Shown here piece by piece: positions 16,851-27,296 of a DNA stretch of 64,000 nucleotides (its first letter is position 1; every line of letters begins with the position of its first letter). Location of the stretch: assembly GCF_027924665.1 (NCBI RefSeq), contig NZ_AP027043.1, forward strand, positions 1,984,001 to 2,048,000, in the 5' to 3' direction. The notes below the pieces were generated by a model. That model made no database searches. It saw only the letters and a list, made by a program, of their open reading frames with translations, and had not been told where the DNA came from. Origin of the DNA: Flavobacterium sp. GSB-24 (lineage in GTDB: Bacteria; Bacteroidota; Bacteroidia; Flavobacteriales; Flavobacteriaceae). The position numbers were made by a program, and so were the translations under genes.

Positions 16851-19800
16851 ATGAAACTAAAGTTAAATGGATTCTTAGTGCTCTTGGTGGCGCTGATTAC
16901 GCAACTAACCTTTGCGCAAGAAAGAACTGTTTCGGGTGTGGTTTCCGATAATGCAGGATTGCCTCTACCAGGTGTGAGTGTATTAGTTAAAGGAACTAAA
17001 ACTGGAACACAAACAGATTTTGATGGAAAATTCTCTATCAAAGCTACGTCAAGCGAAGTCTTGACTTTTACTTACATTGGAATGAAAACGCAAGAAGTTG
17101 CAGCTAGTTCTACAACATTAAATGTAAAATTAGCTAGCAATACTACTGAGTTAGAAGGTGTTGTTGTTACGGCCTTAGGTATTAAAAGAGAGAAAAAAGC
17201 TCTTGGATATACTACTCAGGAAATAAAAGGACAAGATTTAGTGGGTGGAACAACAGGTGCAAACTTCCTTAATGATCTTTCTGGTAAATCTGCTGGGGTA
17301 CAAATTAGAAAGAACACAAACTTTGGAGGATCTACAAACGTAGTTTCGAGAGGTGTTAAAAACCTTACTGGAAATAACCAAATGCTTATTGTTATTGATG
17401 GTATGCCTATTAACAATTCCAATGTGAATTCTAGTAATGGAGCACAAACTGCTGGAGCACGTAATACTTATGATTACGGTAATGCTGGTATGGATATTAA
17501 TCCTGATGATATCGAATCATTAAACATACTGAAAGGTGCTGCCGCATCTGCTTTATATGGGTTTCAAGCTGGAAATGGTGTAATTATGATTACTACAAAA
17601 AAAGGAAAAGCTCAAAAAGGTATGGGAGTGACTGTATCTAGTGAGTTTGGAGTTGGCTCAGTTGATAAAAAGACTTTCCCTGTTTACCAAAATAAATACG
17701 GACAAGGTTATGGACCTACTTATGATGCAGCTGGAAATCCAAAAGGTACTCCAGTTGGGCCAACAGGTGCTTTTTTTGTTATCGATAAAAATGGTAACCA
17801 AGTGGTAAGTACTACAGATGATGCTTCTTACGGTGTTGCGTTTGATCCAAATCTTTCTGTTTATACTTGGGAATCATATTCTCCATATTCTTCAAAATTT
17901 GGACAAAAATCTCCATGGGTAGCTGCTAAAAATGGTCCAATTACATTTTTTCAAACAGCTCAAACATTCAATAACTCAATCTCTTTTGAAGGTGGTTCAG
18001 ATAAAAGCAACTTTGTTATCAATTACAACAATTATAAAGAGACTGGTATTTTACCAAATAGTGAATTGAAGAAAAATAATGCAAGTATTAAATTCAACCA
18101 CAAATTAACAGATAAATTATCTGCAAGTGTTTTTGCAAATTATTTAGCCCAAACTACAATGGGTAGAAATACTACTGGTTATGGTGGTGATAACGTTGCA
18201 GGTTTATTCCGTCAATGGTGGGGAACTAACGTAGATATTCAATCTCAAAAAGAAGCTTTCCAAAATTCAGGCGGACAAAATATTTCATGGAACATGGCAG
18301 ATCCTGCTAATGGGAATACAAATCCTAAATATTGGGATAACCCATATTTTACAAGATATAGAAATTACCAAACTGACGAAAGAAATCGTTTCATTGGTTA
18401 TGGTCAATTAGATTATAAATTTACAGATTGGTTAAACGCTACAGGAAAAATAAGTACAGATAGTTATTCAGAATTACGTGAAGAGAGAAAAGCAGTAGGA
18501 TCCTTGGCAGGAACATTTGGTATTAACCGTTTAGCTGTTGGTTCAGGATACCAAAAATATACAGGTATGTTTTCTGAGCAAAACTATCAGGTTACCTTAA
18601 ACTTCAATAAAAAAATTACTGAGGATTTCTCACTAACAGGTTTGATTGGATATAATGCTTTAAGAACCAGACGTACATCTACCTTAGCTTCTACAGATGG
18701 AGGACTTATTATTCCGGAAATCTATGCATTATCAAATTCAGTAAATGCTTCTCCATTTCCAGTTGAGGTTGAAGATAATTCAGCGGTAAACAGTGTTTAT
18801 GCATCTGCTTCAGTAGGATTCAGAGATTTCTTTTTTGTAGAAGGAACAGTGCGTAATGATGCATTCTCTATGTTGCCACAAGATGATAACGATGTTAATA
18901 CATACTCAGTATCTGGAAGTTATGTTTTTACAAACCACATTAATAGACCATGGTTAACTTTCGGTAAATTAAGAGCAAGTTATGCTGAGAATCCACAAGG
19001 AAGTATTGATCTTTATGCATTACAAGATGTATATACCAAATTTAATCCATTTGGTTCAAACCAACTTTATTCAAGACCAAACACTGCTAATAACCCAGAT
19101 TTGCACCCTGTAAAAACTACATCGCAAGAACTTGGTTTAGAGATGCAATTCCTTGACAGAAGAGTAGGTTTTGATGTAAGTGTTTACAAAAGTTTAAGTG
19201 AAGATCAAATTTTCCCAGTAGATTATTCTACTGCAACTGGTAACTCTTCTAGATATGTAAACGCGGGATCTGTAGAAAATAAAGGTGTTGAGGTAATATT
19301 CAATCTAACTCCTTTAAAAACAAATAATTTTCAGTGGGATATTAACCTAAACTGGTCTAAAAATGAAAATACAGTTGTAGCTTTAACACCAGGTGTTGAT
19401 GTTTTAACAATTGGTACATTCCAAGGTGGTGTTAGTATCGTTGGTACAAAAGGACATCCTTATGGAGATATCCTTGGTAAAGATTATATCTACAATGCTG
19501 ACGGACAAAAAGTAACTAAAAATGGAGTGTATTTACAAACTGCAACTACTAATAATGTAATTGGTAATGTTACACCAGATTGGATTGGTGGTATCCGTAA
19601 CAAATTTACTTACAAACAAGTTTCTTTAGGTTTCTTAATTGATGTTCAAAAAGGAGGAGATATCTTCTCTCTTGATCAATATTACGGTCAAAGTTCTGGT
19701 TTATATACTTCTACAGCAGGAAACAATGAGCTTGGAAATCCTGTAAGAAATACACTTGCTAATGGTGGTGGTGTTATTTTACCTGGAGTAAATGAAGATG

Positions 19801-20138
19801 GAACTCCTAATACTACAAGAACACCAAGTCCTGAAGTTGCTGGAAGTATCTATGGGTACAATAATAATCCACAAAAAGCATTTGTTTACGATGCAAGTTA
19901 TGTAAAATTAAGAGAGGTAAGTATTACTTATAGTTTTCCTAAACAATTTATAACTAAAGCAGGTTTGAATGATTTACGTCTTTCTTTAGTAGGTTCTAAC
20001 TTATGGATCATCAGCAAAAATCTTCCAGATGCAGATCCAGAAAGTGGTCTAAGTTCAGGTAACTTATCATCAGGTTATTCAGGAGGTTCACTTCCTACAA
20101 CAAGAAATATCGGTTGTAACCTAACATTAAAATTTTAA
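16851..20138 (+). CDS. SusC/RagA-family TonB-dependent outer-membrane transporter
   Basis: A 1095-residue outer-membrane barrel that, with its SusD partner, imports oligosaccharides or similar molecules using TonB energy. A signal peptide ends near residue 24 (LITQLTFAQ). A carboxypeptidase-regulatory-like beta domain follows at about residues 27-105 (VSGVVSDNAGLPLPGVSVLVKG), then a TonB plug at about 115-240 with VVTALGIKREKKALGY, and the barrel ends TTRNIGCNLTLKF. The ATG at 16851 starts the signal peptide; the open frame upstream begins at a non-ATG codon. SusD follows after 3 bp. No glycosidase gene is adjacent, but the operator-like site upstream recurs before the GH13 amylase at 48.9-50.3 kb, hinting at alpha-glucan uptake. 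Confidence 0.95.
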   Translation: MKLKLNGFLVLLVALITQLTFAQERTVSGVVSDNAGLPLPGVSVLVKGTKTGTQTDFDGKFSIKATSSEVLTFTYIGMKTQEVAASSTTLNVKLASNTTELEGVVVTALGIKREKKALGYTTQEIKGQDLVGGTTGANFLNDLSGKSAGVQIRKNTNFGGSTNVVSRGVKNLTGNNQMLIVIDGMPINNSNVNSSNGAQTAGARNTYDYGNAGMDINPDDIESLNILKGAAASALYGFQAGNGVIMITTKKGKAQKGMGVTVSSEFGVGSVDKKTFPVYQNKYGQGYGPTYDAAGNPKGTPVGPTGAFFVIDKNGNQVVSTTDDASYGVAFDPNLSVYTWESYSPYSSKFGQKSPWVAAKNGPITFFQTAQTFNNSISFEGGSDKSNFVINYNNYKETGILPNSELKKNNASIKFNHKLTDKLSASVFANYLAQTTMGRNTTGYGGDNVAGLFRQWWGTNVDIQSQKEAFQNSGGQNISWNMADPANGNTNPKYWDNPYFTRYRNYQTDERNRFIGYGQLDYKFTDWLNATGKISTDSYSELREERKAVGSLAGTFGINRLAVGSGYQKYTGMFSEQNYQVTLNFNKKITEDFSLTGLIGYNALRTRRTSTLASTDGGLIIPEIYALSNSVNASPFPVEVEDNSAVNSVYASASVGFRDFFFVEGTVRNDAFSMLPQDDNDVNTYSVSGSYVFTNHINRPWLTFGKLRASYAENPQGSIDLYALQDVYTKFNPFGSNQLYSRPNTANNPDLHPVKTTSQELGLEMQFLDRRVGFDVSVYKSLSEDQIFPVDYSTATGNSSRYVNAGSVENKGVEVIFNLTPLKTNNFQWDINLNWSKNENTVVALTPGVDVLTIGTFQGGVSIVGTKGHPYGDILGKDYIYNADGQKVTKNGVYLQTATTNNVIGNVTPDWIGGIRNKFTYKQVSLGFLIDVQKGGDIFSLDQYYGQSSGLYTSTAGNNELGNPVRNTLANGGGVILPGVNEDGTPNTTRTPSPEVAGSIYGYNNNPQKAFVYDASYVKLREVSITYSFPKQFITKAGLNDLRLSLVGSNLWIISKNLPDADPESGLSSGNLSSGYSGGSLPTTRNIGCNLTLKF

Positions 20139-20141
20139 ATC

Positions 20142-21656
20142 ATGAAAAAAGTACTTTTATTAATGTCTGTGGTAGGTATGATGGTTTCGTGCAGCCAGGA
20201 CATTACAGATATGAATGTTGATCCGAAAAGACCAACAACTACCAAATCGGAATATTTATTTACAAATGCTGAGAAAAAATTAGTCGATCAAATGGTTAGT
20301 ACTAGTGTGAATAATAATGTTTTTAGATTATTTGCACAACAATGGACAGAGACAACTTATCCTGATGAAAGTCAGTACAACATTACAAACAGAAAAATTC
20401 CTGATACACACTTTTTGGTTTTGTACAGAGATGTTCTAGCTGATTTTCACGATTCAAGAGTTATGATTTCAGCAACAACTCCTGCAACTCCTGCAGAGGA
20501 AGCAGTTAAGCAAAATAAATTAGCTCTTATAGATATTTTAGAAGCTTATGCTTATAGTGTATTAGTAGATACTTTTGGAAATGTTCCTTACTCACAGGCA
20601 ATTGATATTCAAAAATATCCTTTACCAGCTTATGATGATGCAAAAACTATCTACCAAGATCTTATTAAAAGATTAAGTGCAGATGTTGCGGTTTTAAAAG
20701 CGAACAGTACAGTAGCTAACTTTGGTGCAGCAGATATTATCTATTCAGGAAATGCTGCAAGTAATGCAAAATGGGCAAAATTTGCGAACTCATTGATCAT
20801 TAGAATGGCAGTTAATATGTCTGATGTTGATCCAGCTTATGCAACTACTCAAGTTCAGGCAGCTCTTGCTTCTGGTGCTTTAGCAGGTAATGCTGATAAT
20901 ACAAAATTGACTTATTTAACAACATCAGGAAATCAAAATCCATTATATGCTGATTTAGTAACTAGTCAGCGATTTGATTTTATTCCTGCTGAGCCTTTTG
21001 TTTCTGCTATGGATGCTGTTGTTCCTGGTGGTGACCCAAGGATGCCTAAATATTTTACTAATCTAACTTCTCCAGCTCCAGTTATTCCTGCAGGAAGAAC
21101 TTTTGTAGGTGGAACTTATGGTGCAGGAAATGTTTATACAGCTTATTCACAAATAACATCGACATTAAACAATCCAGTTTTCCCAGGAACTATCTTTGAT
21201 TTCGCTGAGTTGAATTTCTTATTAGCAGAAGCTGCTGAGAAAAATTTAATTCCAGGGGGGTCTGCTCAGGCAAAAGTATATTACGAAGCAGGTATTAAAG
21301 CTTCTATGGCAGATTGGGGAGTAACTAGCACTGCAGCTATTGATGCTTATATTGCAAGTCCAAAAGTAGATTATAATAATCCGTTAAGTGGAGCAACATG
21401 GAAAGAAAAAATTGGTAATCAAGCATGGTTTGCTCTTTATAACAGAGGATACGAAGCATGGACATCTTACAGAAGATTGGATTTCCCAGTTTTAAAAGCA
21501 CCTCAAGCAGCTATAAACAAACTTATTTTTACTGTGCCTGTTAGATATACTTATCCGGGTGTAGAAGCAAGTATAAATAAAACAAATTATACTAAAGCAG
21601 CTTCTGACATTGGTGGAGATTTATTAAATACTAAATTGTTCTGGGATAAATTCTAA
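20142..21656 (+). CDS. SusD/RagB-family nutrient-binding outer-membrane lipoprotein
   Basis: A 504-residue surface lipoprotein that forms the lid of the SusC pore. Lipobox VVGMMVSC with C17; the mature start SQDITDMNVDPKRPTTTKSEYLF is typical of the SusD_2-like subgroup, as are FAELNFLLAEAAEKN (a TPR-like helix of the family) and WFALYNRGYEAWTSYRRLDFP near the C-terminus. It begins 3 bp after susC and the pair ends at a strong terminator, so they form a two-gene operon. Substrate cannot be read from the sequence; alpha-glucan is suggested only by the shared operator-like site. Confidence 0.94.
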   Translation: MKKVLLLMSVVGMMVSCSQDITDMNVDPKRPTTTKSEYLFTNAEKKLVDQMVSTSVNNNVFRLFAQQWTETTYPDESQYNITNRKIPDTHFLVLYRDVLADFHDSRVMISATTPATPAEEAVKQNKLALIDILEAYAYSVLVDTFGNVPYSQAIDIQKYPLPAYDDAKTIYQDLIKRLSADVAVLKANSTVANFGAADIIYSGNAASNAKWAKFANSLIIRMAVNMSDVDPAYATTQVQAALASGALAGNADNTKLTYLTTSGNQNPLYADLVTSQRFDFIPAEPFVSAMDAVVPGGDPRMPKYFTNLTSPAPVIPAGRTFVGGTYGAGNVYTAYSQITSTLNNPVFPGTIFDFAELNFLLAEAAEKNLIPGGSAQAKVYYEAGIKASMADWGVTSTAAIDAYIASPKVDYNNPLSGATWKEKIGNQAWFALYNRGYEAWTSYRRLDFPVLKAPQAAINKLIFTVPVRYTYPGVEASINKTNYTKAASDIGGDLLNTKLFWDKF

Positions 21657-21754
21657 TCTTTAGAATATAATCTATATCAATTAAGTTAATATTCAAAGTA
21701 AATTATACCCATTTTGGGAATAAGAATAATAAATATTTTGATTTTTTTTGAGAG

Positions 21755-21783
21755 CCCCGTATACTTTTGTATACGGGGTTTTC
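21755..21783 (+). terminator. Intrinsic terminator of the SusCD operon
   Basis: Perfect 10-bp stem CCCCGTATAC / GTATACGGGG (21755-21764, 21769-21778) with a TTTT loop, followed by TTTTCGTTT. Confidence 0.9.
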
Positions 21784-21856
21784 GTTTCCAAAAAGACCTA
21801 AGCGATTCTGGTTTCATATTATATATTATGTTTTTTTCGTTTATACGTTTTTATCT

Positions 21857-21864
21857 TACCTTTG
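21857..21864 (+). promoter_or_regulatory. -7 promoter element of the porin gene
   Basis: TACCTTTG matches TAnnTTTG 43 bases before ATG 21907. The upstream -33 position is T-rich but lacks a clean TTG. It overlaps the upstream open-frame start at 21862, supporting the later ATG. Confidence 0.5.
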
Positions 21865-21906
21865 CTTAGCAAATTTTGTCGAATTAAATTTATACAAAGC
21901 CATCAA

Positions 21907-23892
21907 ATGAGAATATTCATTTTTCTATATCTATTAGTTGTACCTACGTTATTGTTTTCTCAAGTAAAAAAGCCAGCTTCTAAAAATAATTTAGATATGA
22001 ATACGGAATATTCAAGTATTACAGATACCGTAAAAAAGAAAAAAGCTAAAATCGCCACAATAGACCAATATAAAATTATTACGCTGGAGCACGATACTAT
22101 TTATGCAGATACATCGCTGACAATTAAAAGTGCTTACAGACAAAATCACCTTAGAAAAGATCTTTTCGGATATCAGGAATTTTCAAACATCGGACAGCCT
22201 TTAAACACTTTACAATATAGTTTAACCAATTTTTCTCCGTATCCAGAAATAGGTTTTAGCGGTAAACATTTTAATTATATCCAAGCAGATCAGATTCGAT
22301 ATTATTCTGCGGCAACACCTTTTACAGAATTGTTTTTTAATACAACAATTAATAAAGGACAAAATGTAGATTCTTTTATCACATTAAACGTTTCTAAAAA
22401 TCTTAATTTCTCAATTGCTTATCGAGGATTGAGATCTGAAGGAGATTATATTAATCAATTGGTTAGTGCTGGAAATTTTAGATTTACAACTAGTTATGCA
22501 ACTACCAGCAGACGTTATGCGATAAATGCTCACTATACTTTTCAAGATGTATTAAATGAAGAAAATGGCGGAATTACAAACGATGAAAACTTTGAAAGCG
22601 ATAATAAAGATTATAAAAACCGCCAAAGATTGCAGGTTTATTTAACCGATGCAGAATCTTTATTGAAAGGAAGAAGATTATTTTTTGATCATGCTTTTAG
22701 AGTAAATCCAACAAACGGTAATAATAATTTGTATGTAACACATCAATTTAATTATGAGAATAAAGGGTATGAATATAAACAGCCTACAGTAATTTCTACA
22801 GTTACAGATAGCAATAATAATAGTACTCAAGTGCAGCGTTTTGGAGATTCGTATGTGGCAAGTAGTATAAATGATCAGACCAAATATGAGCGGCTTTATA
22901 ATAAAGCAGGTCTTGCTTATGAAAATTCCCTTCTAGGAAAGTTCAATTTTTTTATTGATGATTATAGATCAAATTATAAGTATACTAGAATTATTATTGA
23001 CAGCACAGGAAAAGCAATTCCAGATAATTTGTTTTTGCAGATCAATAATGTAGGAGGACAATATGAATATCAGAAAAACAAATGGAATGGTAGATTTCTA
23101 TATTCTAGATCAATTACCAATCAATCTCTTTCTGATTTAGATGCGAAGTTAAGATATGATCTAAATGATAAAATTAAATTTGATTTTAGATATCGTAACA
23201 TCAATAAACTGCCAAACAACAATTATAATTTATACCAAAGCAGCTGGATAGAATACAATTGGTCTAATAATTTTAAAAACGAAAAAATAAATTCTCTTAG
23301 CGCTGAGATTCAGACGCCTTGGTTAACAGGACAAGTTCAATATACAGTATTAAAAGATCACTTGTATTTTACAAATGCCGCAACCGATGAACAGAAAGCA
23401 GGAAATGTTCAAATTGTAAAACCATTTCAATATGGAAACGCTATTAATTATTTAGAGATAAAAGCGAGTAGAGAATTTAAATTTGGACCTTTTGCATTAG
23501 ATAATACATTTTTGTACCAAAAAGTAGATCAGTCAGATTTAATCTTAAATGTTCCAGATTTCGTAACTAGAAATACATTTTATTATTCAGGTTACTTTTT
23601 TAAGAAAGCTTTATACATGCAAACAGGTCTTGTATTTAATTATCAGACTAAGTATTATGGAGATGATTATAATCCTGTTATTGCAGAATTTTTTGTACAG
23701 CAAGATAAAAAGATTGGCGGTTTTGCTACATTCGATTTTTTCGTAAATGCTAGAATACGCCAGACAAGATTTTATTTAAAAGCAGAGCATTTTAATGCTG
23801 CTTTTTCGCAAAGCAATTATTATGCTACTCCAAATAATCCTTATCGTGATTTTGTATTGCGTTTTGGTTTAGTTTGGAATTTCTTCCAATAA
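21907..23892 (+). CDS. Putative outer-membrane porin (Porin_10-like)
   Basis: A 661-residue exported protein with signal peptide MRIFIFLYLLVVPTLLFSQ. The mature region starts with a Lys/Asp-rich stretch and continues as alternating beta-strand-like sequence to a terminal aromatic residue (VLRFGLVWNFFQ), as expected for an outer-membrane beta-barrel. It matches the putative porin family widespread in Bacteroidota; transported substrate is unknown. ATG 21907 is preferred since the 15 residues open before it precede the signal peptide and overlap a promoter element. The PLP enzyme gene follows by 47 bp and may be co-transcribed. Confidence 0.85.
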   Translation: MRIFIFLYLLVVPTLLFSQVKKPASKNNLDMNTEYSSITDTVKKKKAKIATIDQYKIITLEHDTIYADTSLTIKSAYRQNHLRKDLFGYQEFSNIGQPLNTLQYSLTNFSPYPEIGFSGKHFNYIQADQIRYYSAATPFTELFFNTTINKGQNVDSFITLNVSKNLNFSIAYRGLRSEGDYINQLVSAGNFRFTTSYATTSRRYAINAHYTFQDVLNEENGGITNDENFESDNKDYKNRQRLQVYLTDAESLLKGRRLFFDHAFRVNPTNGNNNLYVTHQFNYENKGYEYKQPTVISTVTDSNNNSTQVQRFGDSYVASSINDQTKYERLYNKAGLAYENSLLGKFNFFIDDYRSNYKYTRIIIDSTGKAIPDNLFLQINNVGGQYEYQKNKWNGRFLYSRSITNQSLSDLDAKLRYDLNDKIKFDFRYRNINKLPNNNYNLYQSSWIEYNWSNNFKNEKINSLSAEIQTPWLTGQVQYTVLKDHLYFTNAATDEQKAGNVQIVKPFQYGNAINYLEIKASREFKFGPFALDNTFLYQKVDQSDLILNVPDFVTRNTFYYSGYFFKKALYMQTGLVFNYQTKYYGDDYNPVIAEFFVQQDKKIGGFATFDFFVNARIRQTRFYLKAEHFNAAFSQSNYYATPNNPYRDFVLRFGLVWNFFQ

Positions 23893-23939
23893 GAAAAACT
23901 TACTTTCATTTTAAAACCACATATTAAACTCAAATAAAA

Positions 23940-25301
23940 ATGGACTTTTCAAAGAATATTTTAGAAACAATTGGTAACACACCATTGGTAAAGCTCAATA
24001 AAATTGTTGCTGAAATTGATGCGCTAGTATTAGCAAAAGTCGAAACCTTTAATCCTGGTAATTCTGTAAAAGACAGAATGGCGGTAAAAATGATTGAAGA
24101 TGCAGAGGCTGACGGCAGACTAAAACCTGGAGGGACTATTATCGAAGGAACTTCTGGAAATACAGGAATGGGACTTGCTCTTGTAGCAATTATCAAAGGA
24201 TATAAATTAATTTGTGTTATTTCAGATAAACAGTCAAAAGAGAAAATGGATATTCTTCGTGCTGTTGGAGCAAAAGTAGTTGTTTGTCCTACCGATGTTG
24301 AGCCTACAGATCCTCGTTCTTATTATTCAGTTTCAAAGCGTTTGGCAGAAGAAACACCAAATTCTTGGTATGTAAACCAATATGATAATTTATCAAATTC
24401 ATTGGCACATTATGAGCAGACGGGACCAGAAATCTGGAAACAGACAGACGGAAAAATTACGCATTTTGTTGTAGGTGTAGGAACAGGAGGAACAATTTCA
24501 GGTGTTGGAAAGTACTTAAAAGAGAAAAATCCAAACATTAAAATTTGGGGAATTGATACTTACGGTTCTGTTTTTAAAAAATACCATGAAACAGGTATTT
24601 TTGATGAAAACGAAATCTATTCTTATATAACAGAGGGAATTGGAGAAGATATTTTACCTAAAAATGTTGACTTTTCTTTAATCGATGGCTTTACAAAAGT
24701 AACAGACAAAGATGCTGCAGTTTATACAAGAAAAATTGCCCTAGAAGAAGCAATCTTTGTTGGAAACTCAGCGGGAGCTTGTATTAAAGGACTATTACAG
24801 TTAAAAGATCAATTTAAGCCGGATGATGTTGTAGTAGTTCTATTTCACGATTCAGGGAGCCGTTATGTAGGTAAAATGTTTAACGACGACTGGATGCGCG
24901 AGCGTGGATTCTTAGAAGAAAATATCACGAAGGCAGAAGATGTGATTAAAGATCATATTGACAAGGAATTAATTGTTGTTCGTACAGAAGAATTGGTTTC
25001 GCATGCTATTGAGCGTATGCGTAAATATAAAATCTCTCAAATTCCAGTTGTAGACATAAATGGTTTTGTAGGTTCTGTTGATGAAACTGACTTGTTTAGA
25101 AGTTATGTTGCAGATAAAAATGTGGCCGAAAAACCAATTAAAGATGTAATGGGGAAACCTTTTCCAATTGTAAAATTAGGAACGCCAATCGAAGAAGTTT
25201 CTAAACTTTTCACCAAAGAAAACGATGCTGTTTTAATTGATTTAGGAAACGGTCACCATCACATTATTACAAAATATGATATTATCGGCTCTATAAAATA
25301 A
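23940..25301 (+). CDS. Cystathionine beta-synthase-like PLP enzyme with CBS-domain pair
   Basis: A 453-residue protein with a fold-type II PLP domain at about residues 1-325 and two CBS motifs at about 335-453. PLP lysine K44 lies in NPGNSVKDRMAV, the asparagine loop is EGTSGNTGMGLAL and the phosphate loop GTGGTISGVG. This architecture is that of cystathionine beta-synthase, which condenses serine (or O-acetylserine/homocysteine partners) in transsulfuration. Bacterial versions can also act as cysteine synthases, so the exact reaction is open. The CBS pair (ERMRKYKISQIPVVDINGFVGSV) probably senses an adenosyl ligand such as S-adenosylmethionine. Confidence 0.93.
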   Translation: MDFSKNILETIGNTPLVKLNKIVAEIDALVLAKVETFNPGNSVKDRMAVKMIEDAEADGRLKPGGTIIEGTSGNTGMGLALVAIIKGYKLICVISDKQSKEKMDILRAVGAKVVVCPTDVEPTDPRSYYSVSKRLAEETPNSWYVNQYDNLSNSLAHYEQTGPEIWKQTDGKITHFVVGVGTGGTISGVGKYLKEKNPNIKIWGIDTYGSVFKKYHETGIFDENEIYSYITEGIGEDILPKNVDFSLIDGFTKVTDKDAAVYTRKIALEEAIFVGNSAGACIKGLLQLKDQFKPDDVVVVLFHDSGSRYVGKMFNDDWMRERGFLEENITKAEDVIKDHIDKELIVVRTEELVSHAIERMRKYKISQIPVVDINGFVGSVDETDLFRSYVADKNVAEKPIKDVMGKPFPIVKLGTPIEEVSKLFTKENDAVLIDLGNGHHHIITKYDIIGSIK

Positions 25302-25381
25302 GCCGTTACTAATAAAACTGATCCATAAATCTTATTGTTTTGGCAATTAGATTTGTGGATTTGTCTTTTTAAAAATATAAA

Positions 25382-25864
25382 ATGAATTTTACAGCTATTG
25401 ATTTTGAAACTGCAACGGGATATCATCCCTGCTCAGTGGGTATTGTTACAGTCCAAAACGGAATTATTGTGGACGAATTTGTGACATTGATAAAACCGCC
25501 GAATAACGAGTATAATCCTTTTACAATTCGCGTTCACGGAATTTATCCGAAAGATACAGTTAATTCAAAATCTTTTTATCAAGTCTATCCTGAAATTGAA
25601 AGAAGATTAAAAAATAGAGTTGTAGTAGCTCACAATGAAAGTTTTGACCGAAATGTTTTAATGAAATCAATGCTGCTTCACGGTTTAAACTACGAAGATT
25701 TAAGCATTGCGCCAAAGTGGGAATGTACAGTTAAAATTTATAAAGCTAAAGGTTTAAAGCCAACAAAATTAAGTGATTGCTGTCGTGAAATGAATATTCA
25801 GCTAAATCATCACGAAGCTTTATCTGATGCAAGGGCATGTGCTAAATTATATTTGCTTCGCTAA
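25382..25864 (+). CDS. DnaQ-like 3'-5' exonuclease (DEDDh)
   Basis: A 160-residue single-domain exonuclease. The four acidic residues and the histidine of the DEDDh active site are visible: D7 and E9 in FTAIDFETATG, the aspartate in VVAHNESFDRNVL (about residue 83), and the final histidine and aspartate in HHEALSDARACAKLYL. It has the size of stand-alone proofreading or repair exonucleases and lacks a BRCT or other domain. It is probably monocistronic, preceded by a weak hairpin after the PLP enzyme gene. Confidence 0.92.
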   Translation: MNFTAIDFETATGYHPCSVGIVTVQNGIIVDEFVTLIKPPNNEYNPFTIRVHGIYPKDTVNSKSFYQVYPEIERRLKNRVVVAHNESFDRNVLMKSMLLHGLNYEDLSIAPKWECTVKIYKAKGLKPTKLSDCCREMNIQLNHHEALSDARACAKLYLLR

Positions 25865-25940
25865 AATAAAATACATTTTGTAAGAATAATATTAAAATTT
25901 TATTATTTTTAGATTTTATAATTATACTTTAAAATCTAAA

Positions 25941-27212
25941 ATGAAAGAAGACTTCCTTCATTATCTCTGGAAATTCAAGAAATTTGATCTCTTGGATTTA
26001 AAAACTGCTCAAGGTGAGTTAATTACCATTATTAAAACGGGAGATTATTTAGAACTTTCTGGACCTGACTTTTTTAATGCCCAAATTAAAATTGGAAATC
26101 AAAAATGGGCAGGCAATGTAGAAATACATTTAAAATCTTCTGATTGGTATCTGCACAATCACGAAAAAGATCCAGCTTATAAAAATGTAATTCTTCATGT
26201 AGTTTGGGAAAATGATACTCCAATTTTTAGAGAAAATAATACCGAGATTCCTGTTTTGGTTTTAAAAGATTATGTTTCAAAAGATGTAGTAAACAATTAT
26301 AGGGAATTGCTTTCTCCAAAAACTTGGATTTCATGCGAGAAACAAATAAAAAATATCGATGATTTTGTTTTTAAAAGCTGGCAGGAAAGATTATTTTTTG
26401 AACGTTTAGAACGAAAATCAAAGTTTGTTTATGATCTATTAGAGCAGACAAATCAAGATTGGGAAGCAGTTTTATTTTGCCTTTTAGCAAAGAATTTTGG
26501 TTTGAATACAAACGGAACTTCATTTTTACAAATATCAAAAGCAATTCCATTTTCAATTATCCGAAAGGAGAGTTTTGAAATAGAAAATTTAGAAGCATTG
26601 CTTTTTGGAACTGCAGGATTATTAGATTCAGAAAAAGAAGATGTTTATTATAAGGATCTAAAATTTAGGTATTTTTATTTACTCCATAAATATCAATTAG
26701 AGAAAACATTCATTGATCCTGTTCAATTTTTTAAACTTCGCCCTGATAATTTCCCTACGATTCGACTTTCACAATTGGGAGGTTTATATCATAAACATCA
26801 AAATTTGTTTTCTAAAATAATTGAATTAAAATCGTTGAAGAACGTGTACGAATTATTGAATGTTTCAGTAAGTCCTTATTGGCAAGACCATTATCAATTT
26901 GATAAAGAAAGTCCGAAGAAAGCAAAAATAGTATCAAAATCATTTTTAGATTTGATAGTTATAAATACAATAATACCAATTCAATTTGCTTATTCTAATA
27001 TAATGGGAGAATCTATAGCAGAAGATTTGATTGATTTTATGAATGAAGTAGGTTCCGAAAAAAATGCAATAATAGATAAGTTTGATTCTTTTGGAATAAA
27101 GTCGAAAAATGCGTTTGAAAGCCAGATCTTATTAGAGCTTAAAAATGAATATTGTAATAAGAAAGCATGTTTAAAATGCGGACTAGGTTTAGAATTACTT
27201 AAAAGCAATTAG
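25941..27212 (+). CDS. DUF2851 family protein
   Basis: A 423-residue protein of the DUF2851 family, common and conserved in Bacteroidota but functionally uncharacterised. The N-terminus MKEDFLHYLWKFKKFDLLDLKT and the section IKIGNQKWAGNVEIHLKSSDWYLHNH-like are typical. The protein ends with a cysteine cluster, CNKKACLKCGLGLELL, resembling half a zinc ribbon. No signal peptide or membrane segment is apparent. The leader carries the TTTAAAATCTAAA dispersed word immediately before the ATG. Confidence 0.9.
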   Translation: MKEDFLHYLWKFKKFDLLDLKTAQGELITIIKTGDYLELSGPDFFNAQIKIGNQKWAGNVEIHLKSSDWYLHNHEKDPAYKNVILHVVWENDTPIFRENNTEIPVLVLKDYVSKDVVNNYRELLSPKTWISCEKQIKNIDDFVFKSWQERLFFERLERKSKFVYDLLEQTNQDWEAVLFCLLAKNFGLNTNGTSFLQISKAIPFSIIRKESFEIENLEALLFGTAGLLDSEKEDVYYKDLKFRYFYLLHKYQLEKTFIDPVQFFKLRPDNFPTIRLSQLGGLYHKHQNLFSKIIELKSLKNVYELLNVSVSPYWQDHYQFDKESPKKAKIVSKSFLDLIVINTIIPIQFAYSNIMGESIAEDLIDFMNEVGSEKNAIIDKFDSFGIKSKNAFESQILLELKNEYCNKKACLKCGLGLELLKSN

Positions 27213-27244
27213 AAAATAAGATAATAGGATAATGAGATAATTTG

Positions 27245-27252
27245 TACATTTG
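27245..27252 (+). promoter_or_regulatory. -7 promoter element before the PspC gene
   Basis: TACATTTG matches TAnnTTTG 44 bases before the ATG. No TTG is found at the expected distance upstream. Confidence 0.4.
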
Positions 27253-27296
27253 TAATTCCTCTTAGAGGTAAATGATTCTAAAATCTGAAATAAAAA

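Noticed and set aside
16851-21656. Complete polysaccharide utilisation locus around SusCD
   Set aside because: Adjacent genes are rnhB and a porin; no glycosidase, SusE-like protein or regulator is within reach, so only the transporter pair is supported.
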